Source: Chloroflexota bacterium (lineage in GTDB: Bacteria; Chloroflexota; Dehalococcoidia; Lucifugimonadales; UBA3495). From it: DNA of 39,814 nt. Location of the stretch: assembly GCA_009840135.1 (NCBI GenBank), contig VXOH01000055.1, forward strand, positions 1 through 39,814, read 5' to 3'. The translations under genes and the position numbers were made by a program. The notes under the pieces are model-generated. The model was not told the origin of the DNA. It was given only the letters and a program-made list of their open reading frames with translations, and ran no database searches. Of the stretch, positions 27,901 through 35,783 are shown piece after piece. Numbering within the stretch: the stretch's first letter is position 1; each line of letters starts with the position of its first letter.

Positions 27901-28284
27901 GACCAGCACAAGGCGGAGTCCCTGGTGCTGATTCGGGAACTGATAGAAGCCGGCTGCCGGTTGTACGCCACCGAAGGCACGGCCCAGATGATCCAGGCCA
28001 CGGGCATGCCCGTAACCATGATTACCAAGCTGCTTAGCGAGTCCTACCCCAACGTGGTGGACGTCATCAACGACGGCACCGTCTCTGCAGTGGTAAACAC
28101 GCTGTCCGGCGACACCTCGGTAATGCGAGATGGATTTTACATCCGGCGCGCCGCCGTGGAGCGCCGCATTCCCTGCTTCACCTCCCTGGACACGGCCCGG
28201 GCCGCCGTCGAAGCCTTGTTGATGCAGCGGGGAGGCTACAGCATCGAGCAGATAGACGCTTACCTGCAGCCGGTGGAGAGCTAG
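24955..28284 (+). CDS. carB: Carbamoyl-phosphate synthase large subunit
   Basis: 1109 aa. Two homologous ATP-grasp halves begin at [19 protein letters not shown] (residue ~20) and [18 protein letters not shown] (~575), each with its EVNPR metal-binding motif. A C-terminal MGS-like allosteric domain ([17 protein letters not shown]) binds effectors. It makes carbamoyl phosphate from bicarbonate, ammonia and two ATP. It is a little longer than the E. coli enzyme, partly from a charged insert just before the second EVNPRG. The start is TTG with GGAGG 13 nt upstream, and the N-terminus carries a duplicated NDLG. Last gene of the operon. Confidence 0.96.
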   Translation: MSNDLGNDLGNATPPLEKVLVIGSGPIVIGQAAEFDYAGTQACKSLREEGVSVVLVNSNPATIMTDTDIADHVYIEPLTVEVIERIIARERPQGILPTLGGQTGLNLAVALSDAGVLDRYDVRLLGTPLETIRKAEDREFFRNFLHDIGEPEPPNRTVNSREEAQEYCDEVGLPLVVRPAYTLGGTGGGIANTPQEFEEIVASGLASSPITQVLLERSLVGWKEIEYEVIRDGDDNCITVCNMENLDPMGAHTGDSIVVAPSQTLTDKEYQMLRSASLKIIRGLGIEGGCNIQMALRPHPDVAEALQSHWEPDSDYYVIEVNPRVSRSSALASKATGYPIARVSAKIAVGKRLHEIPNAVTGKTGAAFEPALDYCVVKIPRWPFDKFPNGDRQVTTQMKATGEVMAIDRSFEAALQKATRSLEIGNRTLLWEGMASDAAAGQNLMAPNDLRLWAVMAALRRNSTAEELIGKTYIDPWFLSAMQRIVNMERRLLGETLTPDLLYRAKRLGFSDVQVGTLADMLPEQVRDLRRRWDLRPVYKMVDTCAAEFEAVTPYYYSTYEQENEAPPIPGDKAIVIGSGPIRIGQGIEFDYCSVHAAWALSDAGVSSVMINSNPETVSTDFDTSDRLYFEPLDEEAVRDIIDNETVGDVPPPSVVQFGGQTAINLSQSLAHAGLPILGSSADSIDVASDRQRFEEFLSRLGIPQPPGASVASVSEALQVAQNIGYPVVVRPSYVLGGRAMEIVQNASELVRYLTVATEVTPERRVLVDHYMEGKECEVDAICDGEQVLIPGIMEHIERAGVHSGDSMAIYPGLNLTEEEVDTLVDYTTRIGLAMGVRGLMNIQFVIQGGSAYRSPHSPSEDSETSVYIIEVNPRGSRTIPFISKVTSVPVARLATRVMLGETLAEMGYSGGLWPRQKLVGIKAPVFSMSKLVGVDSYLGPEMKSTGEVMGIDRDFPGALSKALMAASLSLKKGDGVLLSIADQHKAESLVLIRELIEAGCRLYATEGTAQMIQATGMPVTMITKLLSESYPNVVDVINDGTVSAVVNTLSGDTSVMRDGFYIRRAAVERRIPCFTSLDTARAAVEALLMQRGGYSIEQIDAYLQPVES

Positions 28285-28334
28285 CAGTTAATCACTCGAT
28301 TTCCCCTGAAATCGGACGATCGGGATGAATTTCC

Positions 28335-28368
28335 GTAGGGGCAGCCCTTGTGGCTGCCCTGTTTCTTT
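28335..28368 (+). terminator. Dispersed palindrome acting as carB terminator
   Basis: GTAGGGGCAGCC and GGCTGCCCT form a hairpin around CTTGT, followed by GTTTCTTTG. It has the same sequence layout as the other palindromes in the window, but its position 51 nt after carB and its T-rich tail make it a plausible intrinsic terminator. Confidence 0.6.
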
Positions 28369-28506
28369 GCGCCAACAGCCGTAATGCCATGCCAATACCG
28401 AACTTGCGCTAGACTCGCACGGCCTGATGTTGGACAATGTACGCAGCAAGTGACATTCAACTGTTTATAATAGGAAAAGCCCTGCGAAACAAGGGGAGGC
28501 TATCTT

Positions 28507-28746
28507 ATGATTGACTGGAGCAAGTGCCCCGCAGTTGAAAGCGAGCCCGGGAGAGTTGGCGGCGCCTGGGTCTTCACCGGGACCCGTCTGCCGGTCTCGG
28601 CCCTGTTCGGAAACCTGGCCGCGGGCGCCAATATCGAGGAGTTCCTGGACTGGTTTCCTGTGGCAGAGAGATGGCAGGTAGAGGCCGTTTTGGAATACGT
28701 CGTCGAAAACCTTGACGCTAAAGTAAAGCATGAGAATCCTGTTTGA
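28507..28746 (+). CDS. DUF433 antitoxin-like protein
   Basis: 79 aa. A DUF433 winged-helix-type domain is recognisable: a two-strand start ending WVFTGTRLPVSALFGNL, then a helical section (NIEEFLDWFP) and a final VEAVLEYVVENLD helix. DUF433 proteins are commonly antitoxins to PIN-like (DUF5615) toxins. The toxin starts 17 nt before this stop, in another frame. A TATAAT at 28466-28471 may be its -10. GGGAGG precedes the ATG. Confidence 0.9.
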   Translation: MIDWSKCPAVESEPGRVGGAWVFTGTRLPVSALFGNLAAGANIEEFLDWFPVAERWQVEAVLEYVVENLDAKVKHENPV

Positions 28747-29053
28747 CGTCAACATGCCTGATCCATTGCGCTTTTACCTTACCGAACACATTGTGGATAC
28801 CGCCAGAGAAAAGGGCTGGTCCGAAGTCATAAATGGAAATCTGCTTGAAAATGCAGAAAGAGACGGCTACGAGGTCTTGGTAACCGCCGACCAGAGCATG
28901 CGTTACCAGCAGAACATGACAGGCAGGCAAGTAGCCGTCATAGTCTTGCTCTCCAATAGATGGCCCGACGTGCAATCGAAGATTGAAGAAATACGTGCAG
29001 CCCTTGAAGGATTAGGACCGGGGGAAATTCGGGAAGTTCCAATCTGGCCATAA
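28730..29053 (+). CDS. DUF5615 PIN-like toxin
   Basis: 107 aa. It opens with RILFDVNMPD (D6), the first acidic residue of PIN-like nucleases, followed by E43 near the conserved ENAERDGYEVLVTAD core with D54, and a final IVLLSNRWPDV strand and helix. This is the DUF5615 PIN-like family, predicted RNA-cleaving toxins partnered with DUF433. It overlaps the antitoxin gene by 17 nt. Confidence 0.9.
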   Translation: MRILFDVNMPDPLRFYLTEHIVDTAREKGWSEVINGNLLENAERDGYEVLVTADQSMRYQQNMTGRQVAVIVLLSNRWPDVQSKIEEIRAALEGLGPGEIREVPIWP

Positions 29054-29135
29054 ACCGAGTCACCCACCTTGCGAGCCCACCAGCAATATGCGTCGCTACC
29101 ATCACCAAATCAGCAAACCAAAGGGAGTCGAGTAA

Positions 29136-29374
29136 ATGATGGACTGGGATAATTGCCCGGGGGTGGAAAGTGTACCAGGAAAGCTGAGCGGCGCCTGGGT
29201 CTTCACCGGGACCCGCCTGCCGGTCTCGGCTCTGTTTGGAAACCTGGCCGAGGGAGCCAATATCGAAGAGTTATGGATTGGTTCGATGCGGTTGAAGAAT
29301 GGCAGGTCAAGGCCGTACTGGAGCACGTAGTTGAAAACCTGGATGCCAAGGTAAAGCATGAGAATCCTGTTTGA
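29136..29374 (+). pseudogene. Frameshifted second copy of the DUF433 antitoxin
   Basis: The sequence repeats the 28507 gene closely: WVFTGTRLPVSALFGNLAEGANIEE in pieces, then the end DAKVKHENPV. Comparing the copies, one nucleotide is missing near 29271-29274 (GAGTTATGG versus GAGTTCCTGG), which shifts the reading frame. The 3' end of the copy then reads on in the +1 frame. It is a decayed tandem duplicate, unless the indel is a sequencing error. Confidence 0.8.
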
Positions 29375-29405
29375 CGGAAACAAACCAGGAGGTAACTCAC
29401 CATGA
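29358..29405 (+). pseudogene. Relic start of a DUF5615 toxin copy
   Basis: ATG followed by codons for MRILFD, identical to the start of the intact toxin at 28730, then nine unrelated codons and TGA. Only the first six codons of the toxin survive. The short frame's stop overlaps the start of the SMP-30 gene as ATGA, and the AGGAGG serving that gene lies inside it. Confidence 0.75.
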
Positions 29406-30298
29406 GCTGGGACTTTGAACTGGTAGCAGGACCCTACGGCGGCACCACGGAAGGGCCGGTGTGGGATGGCTCCGGCGTCATATTCACTCACATCCCCGAG
29501 AGCCGCCTGTTACGGTACGACCCTGGTACGGGGGAAACCACGGAGTTCTTCACCAACGTCAATCACGTCAACGGCCTCTGCTTCGACGCCGACGGCAATC
29601 TCTACGGCTGCCAGCAGGGCGGGCGGCGCATTGTCCGGTTCGAAAAGGACGGCCAGACCATCACTTCCCTGCCCCACACGCTGGACGGCCAGCGGCACAA
29701 CAACCCCAACGACCTGGTGGTGGACCGCTCCGGCCGCATCTGGTTTACCGACCCCTACAGCGGTATCGGCGACAGCGGCCCCCAGGAACTGGACCACATG
29801 TCGGTGCTGCGGCTGGACCCAACGGTGGATGGCGATTATGAACTGTCGCGGGTTACTACGGACATAACCCGGCCCAACGGGGTTATTATCTCCCGCGACC
29901 AGAGGACGCTCTACGTGGCCCAGAGCGACTACGGCCTGGACCGGGTGCGGGAACTGCGGGCCTATCCCGTCAACGATGACGGGTCCCTGGGCGAGTATGA
30001 GTCATTGCACACCTTTGGCGTGGACCACCGGGGCGCCCAGCGGGGCGTGGACGGCATGACCCTGGATACCGACGGCAACATCATCGCCTGCGCCGGCTGG
30101 GAATCGGGCGGCCCCGGGCCGATGATCTACGTGTTCTCTCCGGAAGGAAGGGTGCTGGAAACCCACCCCATCCGCGCCGAGCGGGCCACCAACTGCTGCT
30201 TCGGCGACGCCGACATGAAAACCCTGTACGTCACCACCGGCGGCGGCCACCTCTTCCGCGCCAGGACGGAGCGGACGGGCTGGATTATGTGGCCGTAA
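29402..30298 (+). CDS. SMP-30/gluconolactonase family protein
   Basis: 298-aa six-bladed beta-propeller, metal-dependent lactonase type. Metal ligands are visible in the usual order: E17 in TEGPVW, the Asn of NNPNDLVVD with VNGLCFDADGN ahead of it, and the Asp of GVDGMTLDTDGN. It has no signal peptide. The family hydrolyses sugar lactones and related esters; the substrate here is unknown. AGGAGG lies 11 nt before the ATG. It sits immediately downstream of a decayed toxin-antitoxin copy and is convergent with the next gene. Confidence 0.9.
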   Translation: MSWDFELVAGPYGGTTEGPVWDGSGVIFTHIPESRLLRYDPGTGETTEFFTNVNHVNGLCFDADGNLYGCQQGGRRIVRFEKDGQTITSLPHTLDGQRHNNPNDLVVDRSGRIWFTDPYSGIGDSGPQELDHMSVLRLDPTVDGDYELSRVTTDITRPNGVIISRDQRTLYVAQSDYGLDRVRELRAYPVNDDGSLGEYESLHTFGVDHRGAQRGVDGMTLDTDGNIIACAGWESGGPGPMIYVFSPEGRVLETHPIRAERATNCCFGDADMKTLYVTTGGGHLFRARTERTGWIMWP

Positions 30299-30376
30299 TA
30301 TTTTGGGTAACCGATGATTCGAGGAACGATTCTGTTTTCTACTGTATTGAGAAAGCTTCCGGGGTGATCGTTTCTT

Positions 30377-30946
30377 TTACCAGTGATATCTCTTGCCAAG
30401 AAACTGGTAGAGTAATTTGGCCGTTTCTTCTACTGACAGAGCATCAGTTTCATCCTCGAATTCTTCCCCCTCGTCTTCCGAGTACTCGTCCTCATCCGGT
30501 TCTTCCTCTTCCCAAAATCCTTCAGGAAGATCATAGTAAAAATCTGCCACCTTCTTACCCGATATTGAATCGAATCTCCCCGTATGAGAAAGATCGTAAA
30601 TCTTCCACTCTGCACCATTTGTCAGGACAGCCAAACCTAGTTTTCTACCTCGAACGTATTCCCGCAGCTGGACTATATCTTCGTTTCCAAGCCATTTGTC
30701 CCCTCTCTTAGCTTCTAGGCAGATGGCTATTTCCCCTTCTCTGTCGAAGAGAACGTAGTCTATATACCCGTTTTTCATCGGCCATTCAAACTGTACTTGT
30801 GCTGGATCCGACAGATCCCAGTTGAGTGCCTTCAATATAGGGTCAATAAGGTAATAGCGAGTATCCAGCTCGCGTAGGGAAACGTCGTTCTCTTCGAGCC
30901 TGGCCAATAGAAGCTCTATAGCTTGAGCGACAGTTCTTATCGACAC
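30377..30946 (-). CDS. Orphan type I restriction R-subunit N-terminal-like nuclease
   Basis: 189 aa. The fold of the HsdR N-terminal PD-(D/E)XK domain is seen from the LIDPILKALNWD helix, D63 in YIDYVLFD, and E78-A-K80 in ICLEAKR, followed by QLREYVRG and GLAVLTNGAEWKIYD. These are the catalytic-type residues of the family. There is no helicase, HsdM or HsdS gene. A strongly acidic tail (about 145-170) precedes a final short helix. Translation appears to start at GTG 30946. The gene is clearly richer in A and T than its neighbours, pointing to recent acquisition. Stand-alone proteins of this type are common and uncharacterised; a DNA-binding or defence role is possible. Confidence 0.8.
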   Translation of the reverse strand: MSIRTVAQAIELLLARLEENDVSLRELDTRYYLIDPILKALNWDLSDPAQVQFEWPMKNGYIDYVLFDREGEIAICLEAKRGDKWLGNEDIVQLREYVRGRKLGLAVLTNGAEWKIYDLSHTGRFDSISGKKVADFYYDLPEGFWEEEEPDEDEYSEDEGEEFEDETDALSVEETAKLLYQFLGKRYHW

Positions 30947-31091
30947 AACATGACCGTCCTAAACCTCTGGCGTCATAGTCTTCTCAGAAAGGTTTGCTTC
31001 CTCAGGTTAGTTCGTTGCCGTTGATTGCAAAACAATTTAGCGAGGCAATCGGTGACAAACATCCTTAGGGGTTCGTAGAATATTCAGAACT

Positions 31092-32045
31092 TTACCACTC
31101 CATCTCCATGCCCAGCCCCTTGGCCTTGGCGTTGTCGTGGGCCAGCTTGGCGGCGGCTACGTCGGCCACGCCCGTGCCCATCAGCTTGGCGTAGATTATC
31201 TGGTCGGCATTGTCTCGCCCACAGGTCGTGCCTGCCACCACGTGACGCAACTCCTGCAGCTGGCTCCACTGCATAATGCCCCGGTCCACGGCCCCGGCCA
31301 TGTCCCCCACCTCAATGGGAGCCTGTTCCGGCGAGTCCACGAAAATCTTTGCAGCCCTGGCGAAGGTGGCATCGTCCACTTCCCGGGCCCGCCAGGTGGT
31401 AGGTCCCGCTCCGATAACGGTCGCCCCGGGGGACAGCCACTCCCCTTGCAGGACGGGGTCCAGCACGGCGGCGATGCAGATGACTATGTCGCTGCCGGAC
31501 ACCGCTTCCTCGCTGCTCTCCACCGAGTCCACTTCCACGTCCAGGGAGTTGGTCATGGCCTGGGCGAAGGCGTCCCGCCGTTCCTGGGTGCGGCTGAAGG
31601 CCTTTACCTTCTTAAGATTTCGTACCTTGCTCACCGCTTCCAGTTGAGTGGGGGCCTGGTAGCCGGTGCCGATGATGCCCACGGTGGCAGCGTCGGGGTT
31701 GGACAGGTGCTTAACGGCAACCCCGGTGGTGGCGCCGGTGCGCAACTGGCCCAGCCGGTTGGCCTGGGTGTAGCACATCAACTCGCCGGTGTCGGCGTTG
31801 TAAATGCTGACCTGGAAGGAGTATTTGCCTTGGACCACGGTGTAGGTCTTGACACCCAGAATGCCGTCGTAGAAGAGGCCTCCGCCCATAACGGACAACA
31901 TGCCGCCCGGGGCGATAATCTTGCGGCGGCCCAGGTTCATTACCTCGCCCTGCCCGTAGCGCCGTTGCATCTCCTCGATAGCGACCAGCATATCGTCCAT
32001 GTTTACCGCCTGGTTGACCTCTTCATCCCGGAGAAACAGCGCCAT
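31092..32045 (-). CDS. Ornithine cyclodeaminase/mu-crystallin family protein
   Basis: 317 aa. The dimerisation/substrate N-domain with GGGLFYDGILGVKTYTV and RTGATTGVA is followed by a Rossmann NAD(P) domain (VGIIGTGYQA) and the family's C-terminal IGAGPTTWRAREVD segment. Members include ornithine cyclodeaminase, alanine dehydrogenase and ketimine reductases, so the substrate is undetermined. No arginine or proline pathway gene is adjacent. It is preceded by an upstream intergenic region containing dispersed repeats. Confidence 0.9.
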   Translation of the reverse strand: MALFLRDEEVNQAVNMDDMLVAIEEMQRRYGQGEVMNLGRRKIIAPGGMLSVMGGGLFYDGILGVKTYTVVQGKYSFQVSIYNADTGELMCYTQANRLGQLRTGATTGVAVKHLSNPDAATVGIIGTGYQAPTQLEAVSKVRNLKKVKAFSRTQERRDAFAQAMTNSLDVEVDSVESSEEAVSGSDIVICIAAVLDPVLQGEWLSPGATVIGAGPTTWRAREVDDATFARAAKIFVDSPEQAPIEVGDMAGAVDRGIMQWSQLQELRHVVAGTTCGRDNADQIIYAKLMGTGVADVAAAKLAHDNAKAKGLGMEMEW

Positions 32046-32136
32046 GGTTTGTTACCTCAAAGTTTCAAGTATGGGTTTGCAATCGCCCGCATAGTGTACC
32101 CGGCCCGGCCGGGTCTGGCAAAGCTCATTATTCAAT

Positions 32137-32373
32137 CCACGAAGGCATACGAATAGTCACGAAGGAGGAATCAGGGAAAGCCTTAACGTGTCCCATCTCC
32201 CCTGGCGGGAGAGGGTCAGGGTGAGGGGGATTGGTTAGATTCAACCTATTACCCCTATCCTGTCCTTACCGCCGCGGGTCCGCCTCAGCCGGATTCCGCC
32301 CCCATCAAGGAGGAAGGGACTTGTGCAGAGGTTCCTTAGATCAGCCTTCGTGATTCTTGGCTTTTCTTCGTGG
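32137..32373. repeat. Repeat unit with 29-bp inverted termini
   Basis: The left end (32137-32165) begins CCACGAAGG and ends TCACGAAGG. The right end (32345-32373) is its inverse, CCTTCGTGA ... CTTCGTGG. The outer 8-9 bases are identical at both ends and the 12-bp middle differs. No coding sequence lies inside the 237 bp, and no target duplication is evident. The rest of the 32046-32390 gap holds nothing else I can support. Confidence 0.6.
32196..32229. repeat. Dispersed palindromic repeat (TCTCCCCTGG type)
   Basis: Begins TCTCCCCTGGCGGGAGAGGG and continues TCAGGGTGAGGGGG. CTCCCCTGGCGGGAG is a short hairpin. The same sequence recurs at the very end of the window (39789-39814). Confidence 0.75.
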
Positions 32374-32390
32374 GTAAAGCTGGTAAGCGT

Positions 32391-33926
32391 CTAGTCGCCG
32401 CCCTGGGGAGCAGGGGTGGCCCTGGGCGGGGCCTGCCTGGCGGTGGCGGTGCGCTGGAAAATTGCCACTATCCCGCCTGACATCATGATCCAGACTACGG
32501 CTAGCGCCGAAATCTGGAAACCGCTCAAATAATGCGGCTGGGCTTCTGCCGTGGGCAGCAGGTCAATAGCCACCGGCAAAGCCAGCCCCAGCACGGTGGC
32601 GCTGACCGTCGTGCCGATGGAATGCCCCATTTGTCGAGTGGTTTCCAGCATCCCCGAGGCGAAACTGCGGTTCTCGGGCAGCGAGTTCATCACCGTGGCA
32701 TTGTTGGGAGAGTTGAACAGGTTGGAACCCACCGCGATGGGCAGCAGGAGCAACGGCAGCGCCAGCACCGGGATGTCGTCCGCAAAGAAGCCGGCCAGGA
32801 AGAACCCCAATGCAATAAGCATAAGGGACGCCGGCCGCAGCCACCGGGGATTGTGCCGGTCGTGAATCCAGCCCCCCAGCGTGGGAAGGAACAATCCCAG
32901 AATCTGGTTGGGCAGCAGCACGTAGGCAACTATTATGGGAGCCTGGCCCAACCCGTTTTCCACCAGGATGGGTATGAGGGTCGTAACCGCCAGCATGGAC
33001 AGGTGGAAGCAGGTATTGGTGAACAGGGCCATGGAAAAGTACTTCTGCCGGAAGTACCCGAAGTCAACAAAGGGGTCGCTGCTGCGCTGCTGAATGACTA
33101 TGAACAGGGCCAGGCAGGCAAAAAACAGCAGGTGCATCGGTATGTGGTAGCTGAGGGCGTCAGGGGTGGTGAAGGATTCGGCCCCCTCGTGAATATGAAG
33201 CCCCGACAGGATGAAGGTGCCGAGGGTGGCCACCATCATGGTTGCGCCCACATAGTTGATGGAGACCTGCTTCATATCCTCCGCATTCTGCTGTATGTGG
33301 TATTTGAGCAGGGGGAAGCTGCAATAAATGGCCAGCAACCCGATGGGCAGGGAGGACAGGAAAACCAGCCGCCAGCCCCACTGGAGGCTGAAGAACTGCA
33401 GGAAGAGCCCGAACATCCCCAGACCGATCAGGGTCCCGAAGCGGGCGGCCACTACCGGCACGGCAAAGGCCCGGCCCCGCTCCTCCGCCGGGAAGACCAT
33501 GGACAGAATGGCGTTGGAGTTGGCGGTGACCATGGCGCCGCCTATGCCCACCAGTCCGCTCCACAGAATGAGTTGCATGGTGGAGAAGGATGTGGCGGCG
33601 GCCACGCTGGCGCCGGATAGGACTATGGCTCCGACGAAGTAAACCCGGGCGTGCCCGTACTTCTGACCGAGGCGGGCAGCCAGGAATACGGTGCTGCCCA
33701 GCATCAGCAGCCGGATGACGACCATCCAGGCCGCCTCGGCGACATTGACCTCAAAATGGCGGGCTACGGAGGGGATGACCAGGGCTATGGGCATGCTGGC
33801 CAGTTGTACCAGCAGTTGGGTGGCCGCCAGGCCGATCATCGTCTCCTTGCGCTGGCGGTCGGTACCCAGTTCCTTGAAGTTTCCGACTACGTTCAGGCGC
33901 CGGATGATGAGGAAAAAAAGGTCCAA
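32391..33926 (-). CDS. MFS transporter, probably 14-TM DHA2 type
   Basis: 511-aa integral membrane protein with about 14 hydrophobic segments. The loop between helices 2 and 3 reads RLGQKYGHARVYF, a weak form of the MFS GxxxDxxGR motif. VGIGGAMVTANSNAILSMVFPAEERGRA is typical of the drug:H+ antiporter-2 family, as are the C-terminal SLPENRSFASGMLETTRQMGHSIGTT residues. It is likely an efflux pump of unknown substrate. The start is TTG 33926 with AGGAAA just upstream, before a stretch of hydrophobic Leu/Phe/Ile. The Pro/Ala-rich tail is cytoplasmic. Confidence 0.88.
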   Translation of the reverse strand: MDLFFLIIRRLNVVGNFKELGTDRQRKETMIGLAATQLLVQLASMPIALVIPSVARHFEVNVAEAAWMVVIRLLMLGSTVFLAARLGQKYGHARVYFVGAIVLSGASVAAATSFSTMQLILWSGLVGIGGAMVTANSNAILSMVFPAEERGRAFAVPVVAARFGTLIGLGMFGLFLQFFSLQWGWRLVFLSSLPIGLLAIYCSFPLLKYHIQQNAEDMKQVSINYVGATMMVATLGTFILSGLHIHEGAESFTTPDALSYHIPMHLLFFACLALFIVIQQRSSDPFVDFGYFRQKYFSMALFTNTCFHLSMLAVTTLIPILVENGLGQAPIIVAYVLLPNQILGLFLPTLGGWIHDRHNPRWLRPASLMLIALGFFLAGFFADDIPVLALPLLLLPIAVGSNLFNSPNNATVMNSLPENRSFASGMLETTRQMGHSIGTTVSATVLGLALPVAIDLLPTAEAQPHYLSGFQISALAVVWIMMSGGIVAIFQRTATARQAPPRATPAPQGGD

Positions 33927-34076
33927 GCTGTTTCCTACTTGCTCTCTTGTCTGCTCTCAGGCTACCAGACCAGCGGGGCAACGGTTTGGCAGTTCTAACC
34001 GTCTGACCGGCAGACTTCAGGCGCCTGGCGCAGGGGCTCTTCCCGGGGTGGCGGACTGAATCGGTCCGGCGGAAGG

Positions 34077-34319
34077 CTATTTGCGGAAAAAGGCCCGGTT
34101 CTTCTGGGTATATTCGCGGAATTGAGCGGGTACGGTAAATTCGTCGAAGATGGCATTTACCGGGCACGCAGACTCGCAGTAAGCGCAGTCTATGCAGTCG
34201 TCGGGGTTGATGAAGTACATATCCGACTGGTCGTCGGTGTGAATGCAGTCCACGGGGCAGACTTCCACACATGAAGCATCTTTGACTCCAATACAGGGTT
34301 CAGTAATAACGAAAGCCAT
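34077..34319 (-). CDS. Seven-iron ferredoxin ([3Fe-4S][4Fe-4S])
   Basis: 80 aa. The first motif C-x7-C-x3-CP (CIGVKDASCVEVCP) lacks the second cysteine of a regular CxxCxxCxxxCP motif, which points to a [3Fe-4S] cluster. The second motif CIDCAYCESACP is complete for [4Fe-4S]. It is a small cytoplasmic electron carrier. It is encoded divergently from a LysR regulator, with 183 nt between the start codons. The length is normal for this class. Confidence 0.93.
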   Translation of the reverse strand: MAFVITEPCIGVKDASCVEVCPVDCIHTDDQSDMYFINPDDCIDCAYCESACPVNAIFDEFTVPAQFREYTQKNRAFFRK

Positions 34320-34443
34320 CAGCCCTGTCCCTCCTCTTGCAAAGAGTCAAAGACGATTGAAGCAAATCCACAAACTGCCCGGCGCAAATAACGCCAGCGA
34401 CACCAATTCTCATTAAATGTTAGTATTTTGTCAAGCGATATTG

Positions 34444-34469
34444 TATAATAGTTTATATCCATGTATTAT
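34444..34469. promoter_or_regulatory. AT-rich divergent promoter zone
   Basis: TATAAT on the plus strand at 34444-34449 suits lysR, and TATAAT on the minus strand (34470-34465) could serve the ferredoxin. Neither has a strong -35. The gap 34320-34502 is conspicuously AT-rich for this genome. Confidence 0.4.
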
Positions 34470-34502
34470 ATGCTCTAAATCCCTGAGAGGTAACTGGCAA
34501 TT

Positions 34503-35465
34503 ATGGAATTGCGGGAGATTATCAGCTTTTACCATGTGGCGCGCCTGCACAGCGTGTCCAAGGCGGCACGCAAGCTGGAGCTCGGTCAACCTACGGTTAC
34601 CACCCACTTGCGCAAGCTGGAGGACGAATTCGGCATTACACTGTTTGACCGGATCAAGCGTCCCATCCAGTTAACCTCCGAGGGTTCCATATTTTTGGAA
34701 TTGATAACCCCCATAGTTGAATCGGTGGATACCCTCAAAACCCAGATGGACTACACCGAAAGGCGAGGGTCTCTCCACATAGGCGCTTATCCCGACGTTG
34801 TTACCCATCACCTTCCCAAGCCCATCCAGTCTTACCTGGACTTTTACCCCGATGTCCGCCTCCAGTTGACGGCCCGCCCCTACTCCACCCTGATCCAGCT
34901 GGTTAAATCGGGCGAACTGGACCTGGCCATTACATCTCCCCCGCCGGCCGATGAGCCTTCCCTGGAATTCTTCAAGCTCTTCGACTACAAGGTAGCTCTC
35001 CTCACTCCGCCTGGTCACCAACTGCTTCAAAAGCACCCCATTGACCTGGAAGATATCGCCAACTGGCCCCTGATCCTTTCCAGCCCGGAGAGTTTGACCC
35101 GCCGCAACCTGGAACAAGCCTTCAAGGACAACGGCATCCGGTTCGACGTAGTGCTGGCGGTGGACCACGCCGAGTCGGTCAAGCAATACGTGGAGATCGG
35201 CATGGGCGTAGCGGTCGGCAACGACTTTACCCTCCACCCCGAAGACCACGACAAGCTGGGGGTGGTGTCCCTGGAGCACATATTCCCCTCCAACGTGCTG
35301 GGCGTCTGCACCCTGAGGGGCAAATTCCTGGGTCGTGCCGTCCGCAACTTCATGGACACCTTGGTCAAGCACCTCAGCGACTTCCACGTGCATCTGGATG
35401 AATGGGAAACCCCGGCTCCCGCTGCCGCCGGAAGGGCGCCGGGTCTGGTGGAAGCGGGCCGGTAA
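34503..35465 (+). CDS. LysR-type transcriptional regulator, CysB-like
   Basis: 320 aa. The N-terminal winged helix-turn-helix is clear: FYHVARLHSVSKAARKLELGQPTVTTHLRKLEDEFG in segments, followed by LFDR and LTSEG. The C-terminal domain is a LysR effector-binding domain (SLHIGAYPDVVTHHL ... GELDLAITSPP ... EIGMGVAVGN). The effector is unknown. It ends in an Ala/Pro-rich tail. It is divergent from the ferredoxin gene, the usual LysR-target layout. GAGAGG lies about 12 nt before the ATG. Confidence 0.92.
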   Translation: MELREIISFYHVARLHSVSKAARKLELGQPTVTTHLRKLEDEFGITLFDRIKRPIQLTSEGSIFLELITPIVESVDTLKTQMDYTERRGSLHIGAYPDVVTHHLPKPIQSYLDFYPDVRLQLTARPYSTLIQLVKSGELDLAITSPPPADEPSLEFFKLFDYKVALLTPPGHQLLQKHPIDLEDIANWPLILSSPESLTRRNLEQAFKDNGIRFDVVLAVDHAESVKQYVEIGMGVAVGNDFTLHPEDHDKLGVVSLEHIFPSNVLGVCTLRGKFLGRAVRNFMDTLVKHLSDFHVHLDEWETPAPAAAGRAPGLVEAGR

Positions 35466-35532
35466 GGCAAGCGCGCTGACTTTATGGCAGGTTCATTGTA
35501 AACCGCCTGAAGTTTGGCGGCGCACGAAAAAA

Positions 35533-35562
35533 AGAGGCCGCTTTTGGAGAAAAGCGGCCTCT
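35533..35562 (-). terminator. Strong intrinsic terminator after DUF951-pyrF
   Basis: AGAGGCCGCTTTT and AAAAGCGGCCTCT form a perfect 13-bp stem with a 4-nt loop. On the minus strand it is followed by seven T's, so it terminates the pyrF-DUF951 transcript. It lies in the gap after the convergent lysR gene; on the plus strand only GCTCAG follows. Confidence 0.85.
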
Positions 35563-35582
35563 GCTCAGTCGGCGATTCCCTT

Positions 35583-35783
35583 TTATTCCGGCGCATTTTC
35601 TGCCATCACCACCTCCCTGACGCGCCGTTGCAATTGAGGCCTGGGCAGCATGACGTGGCGGCGGCAGTTCAGGCACGATAGCCCGATATCCGCTCCCAGC
35701 CGGGTTACCCGCCAGTAGTACCCCCCGCAGGGATGCGGCTTCTTCATCCTTACCTGGTCTCCCACCTTCAGGTCTAGCGCCAT
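35583..35783 (-). CDS. DUF951 family protein
   Basis: 66 aa. LKVGDQVRMKKPHPCGGYYW, the RLGADIGLSCLNCRRHVMLP segment with CxxC, and a basic C-terminal helix define DUF951. These small proteins are widespread, of unknown function, and possibly zinc- or nucleic-acid-binding. The ATG at 35783 lies inside the 3' end of pyrF (10-nt overlap, in another frame), so translation is likely coupled. The last codons (AENAPE) end just before the terminator. Confidence 0.88.
   Translation of the reverse strand: MALDLKVGDQVRMKKPHPCGGYYWRVTRLGADIGLSCLNCRRHVMLPRPQLQRRVREVVMAENAPE

Noticed and set aside
24967-27909. Very long antisense open frame (about 980 codons) opposite carB
   Set aside because: It is the codon-position shadow of a conserved GC-rich gene: His/Gly/Gln-rich composition, no family resemblance, no ribosome-binding site. 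carB is certain on the other strand.
34428-34449. TTGTCA and TATAAT as a standard promoter for lysR
   Set aside because: Only 10 nt separate the two hexamers, too short for sigma-70 recognition; only the -10 is retained as a weak candidate.
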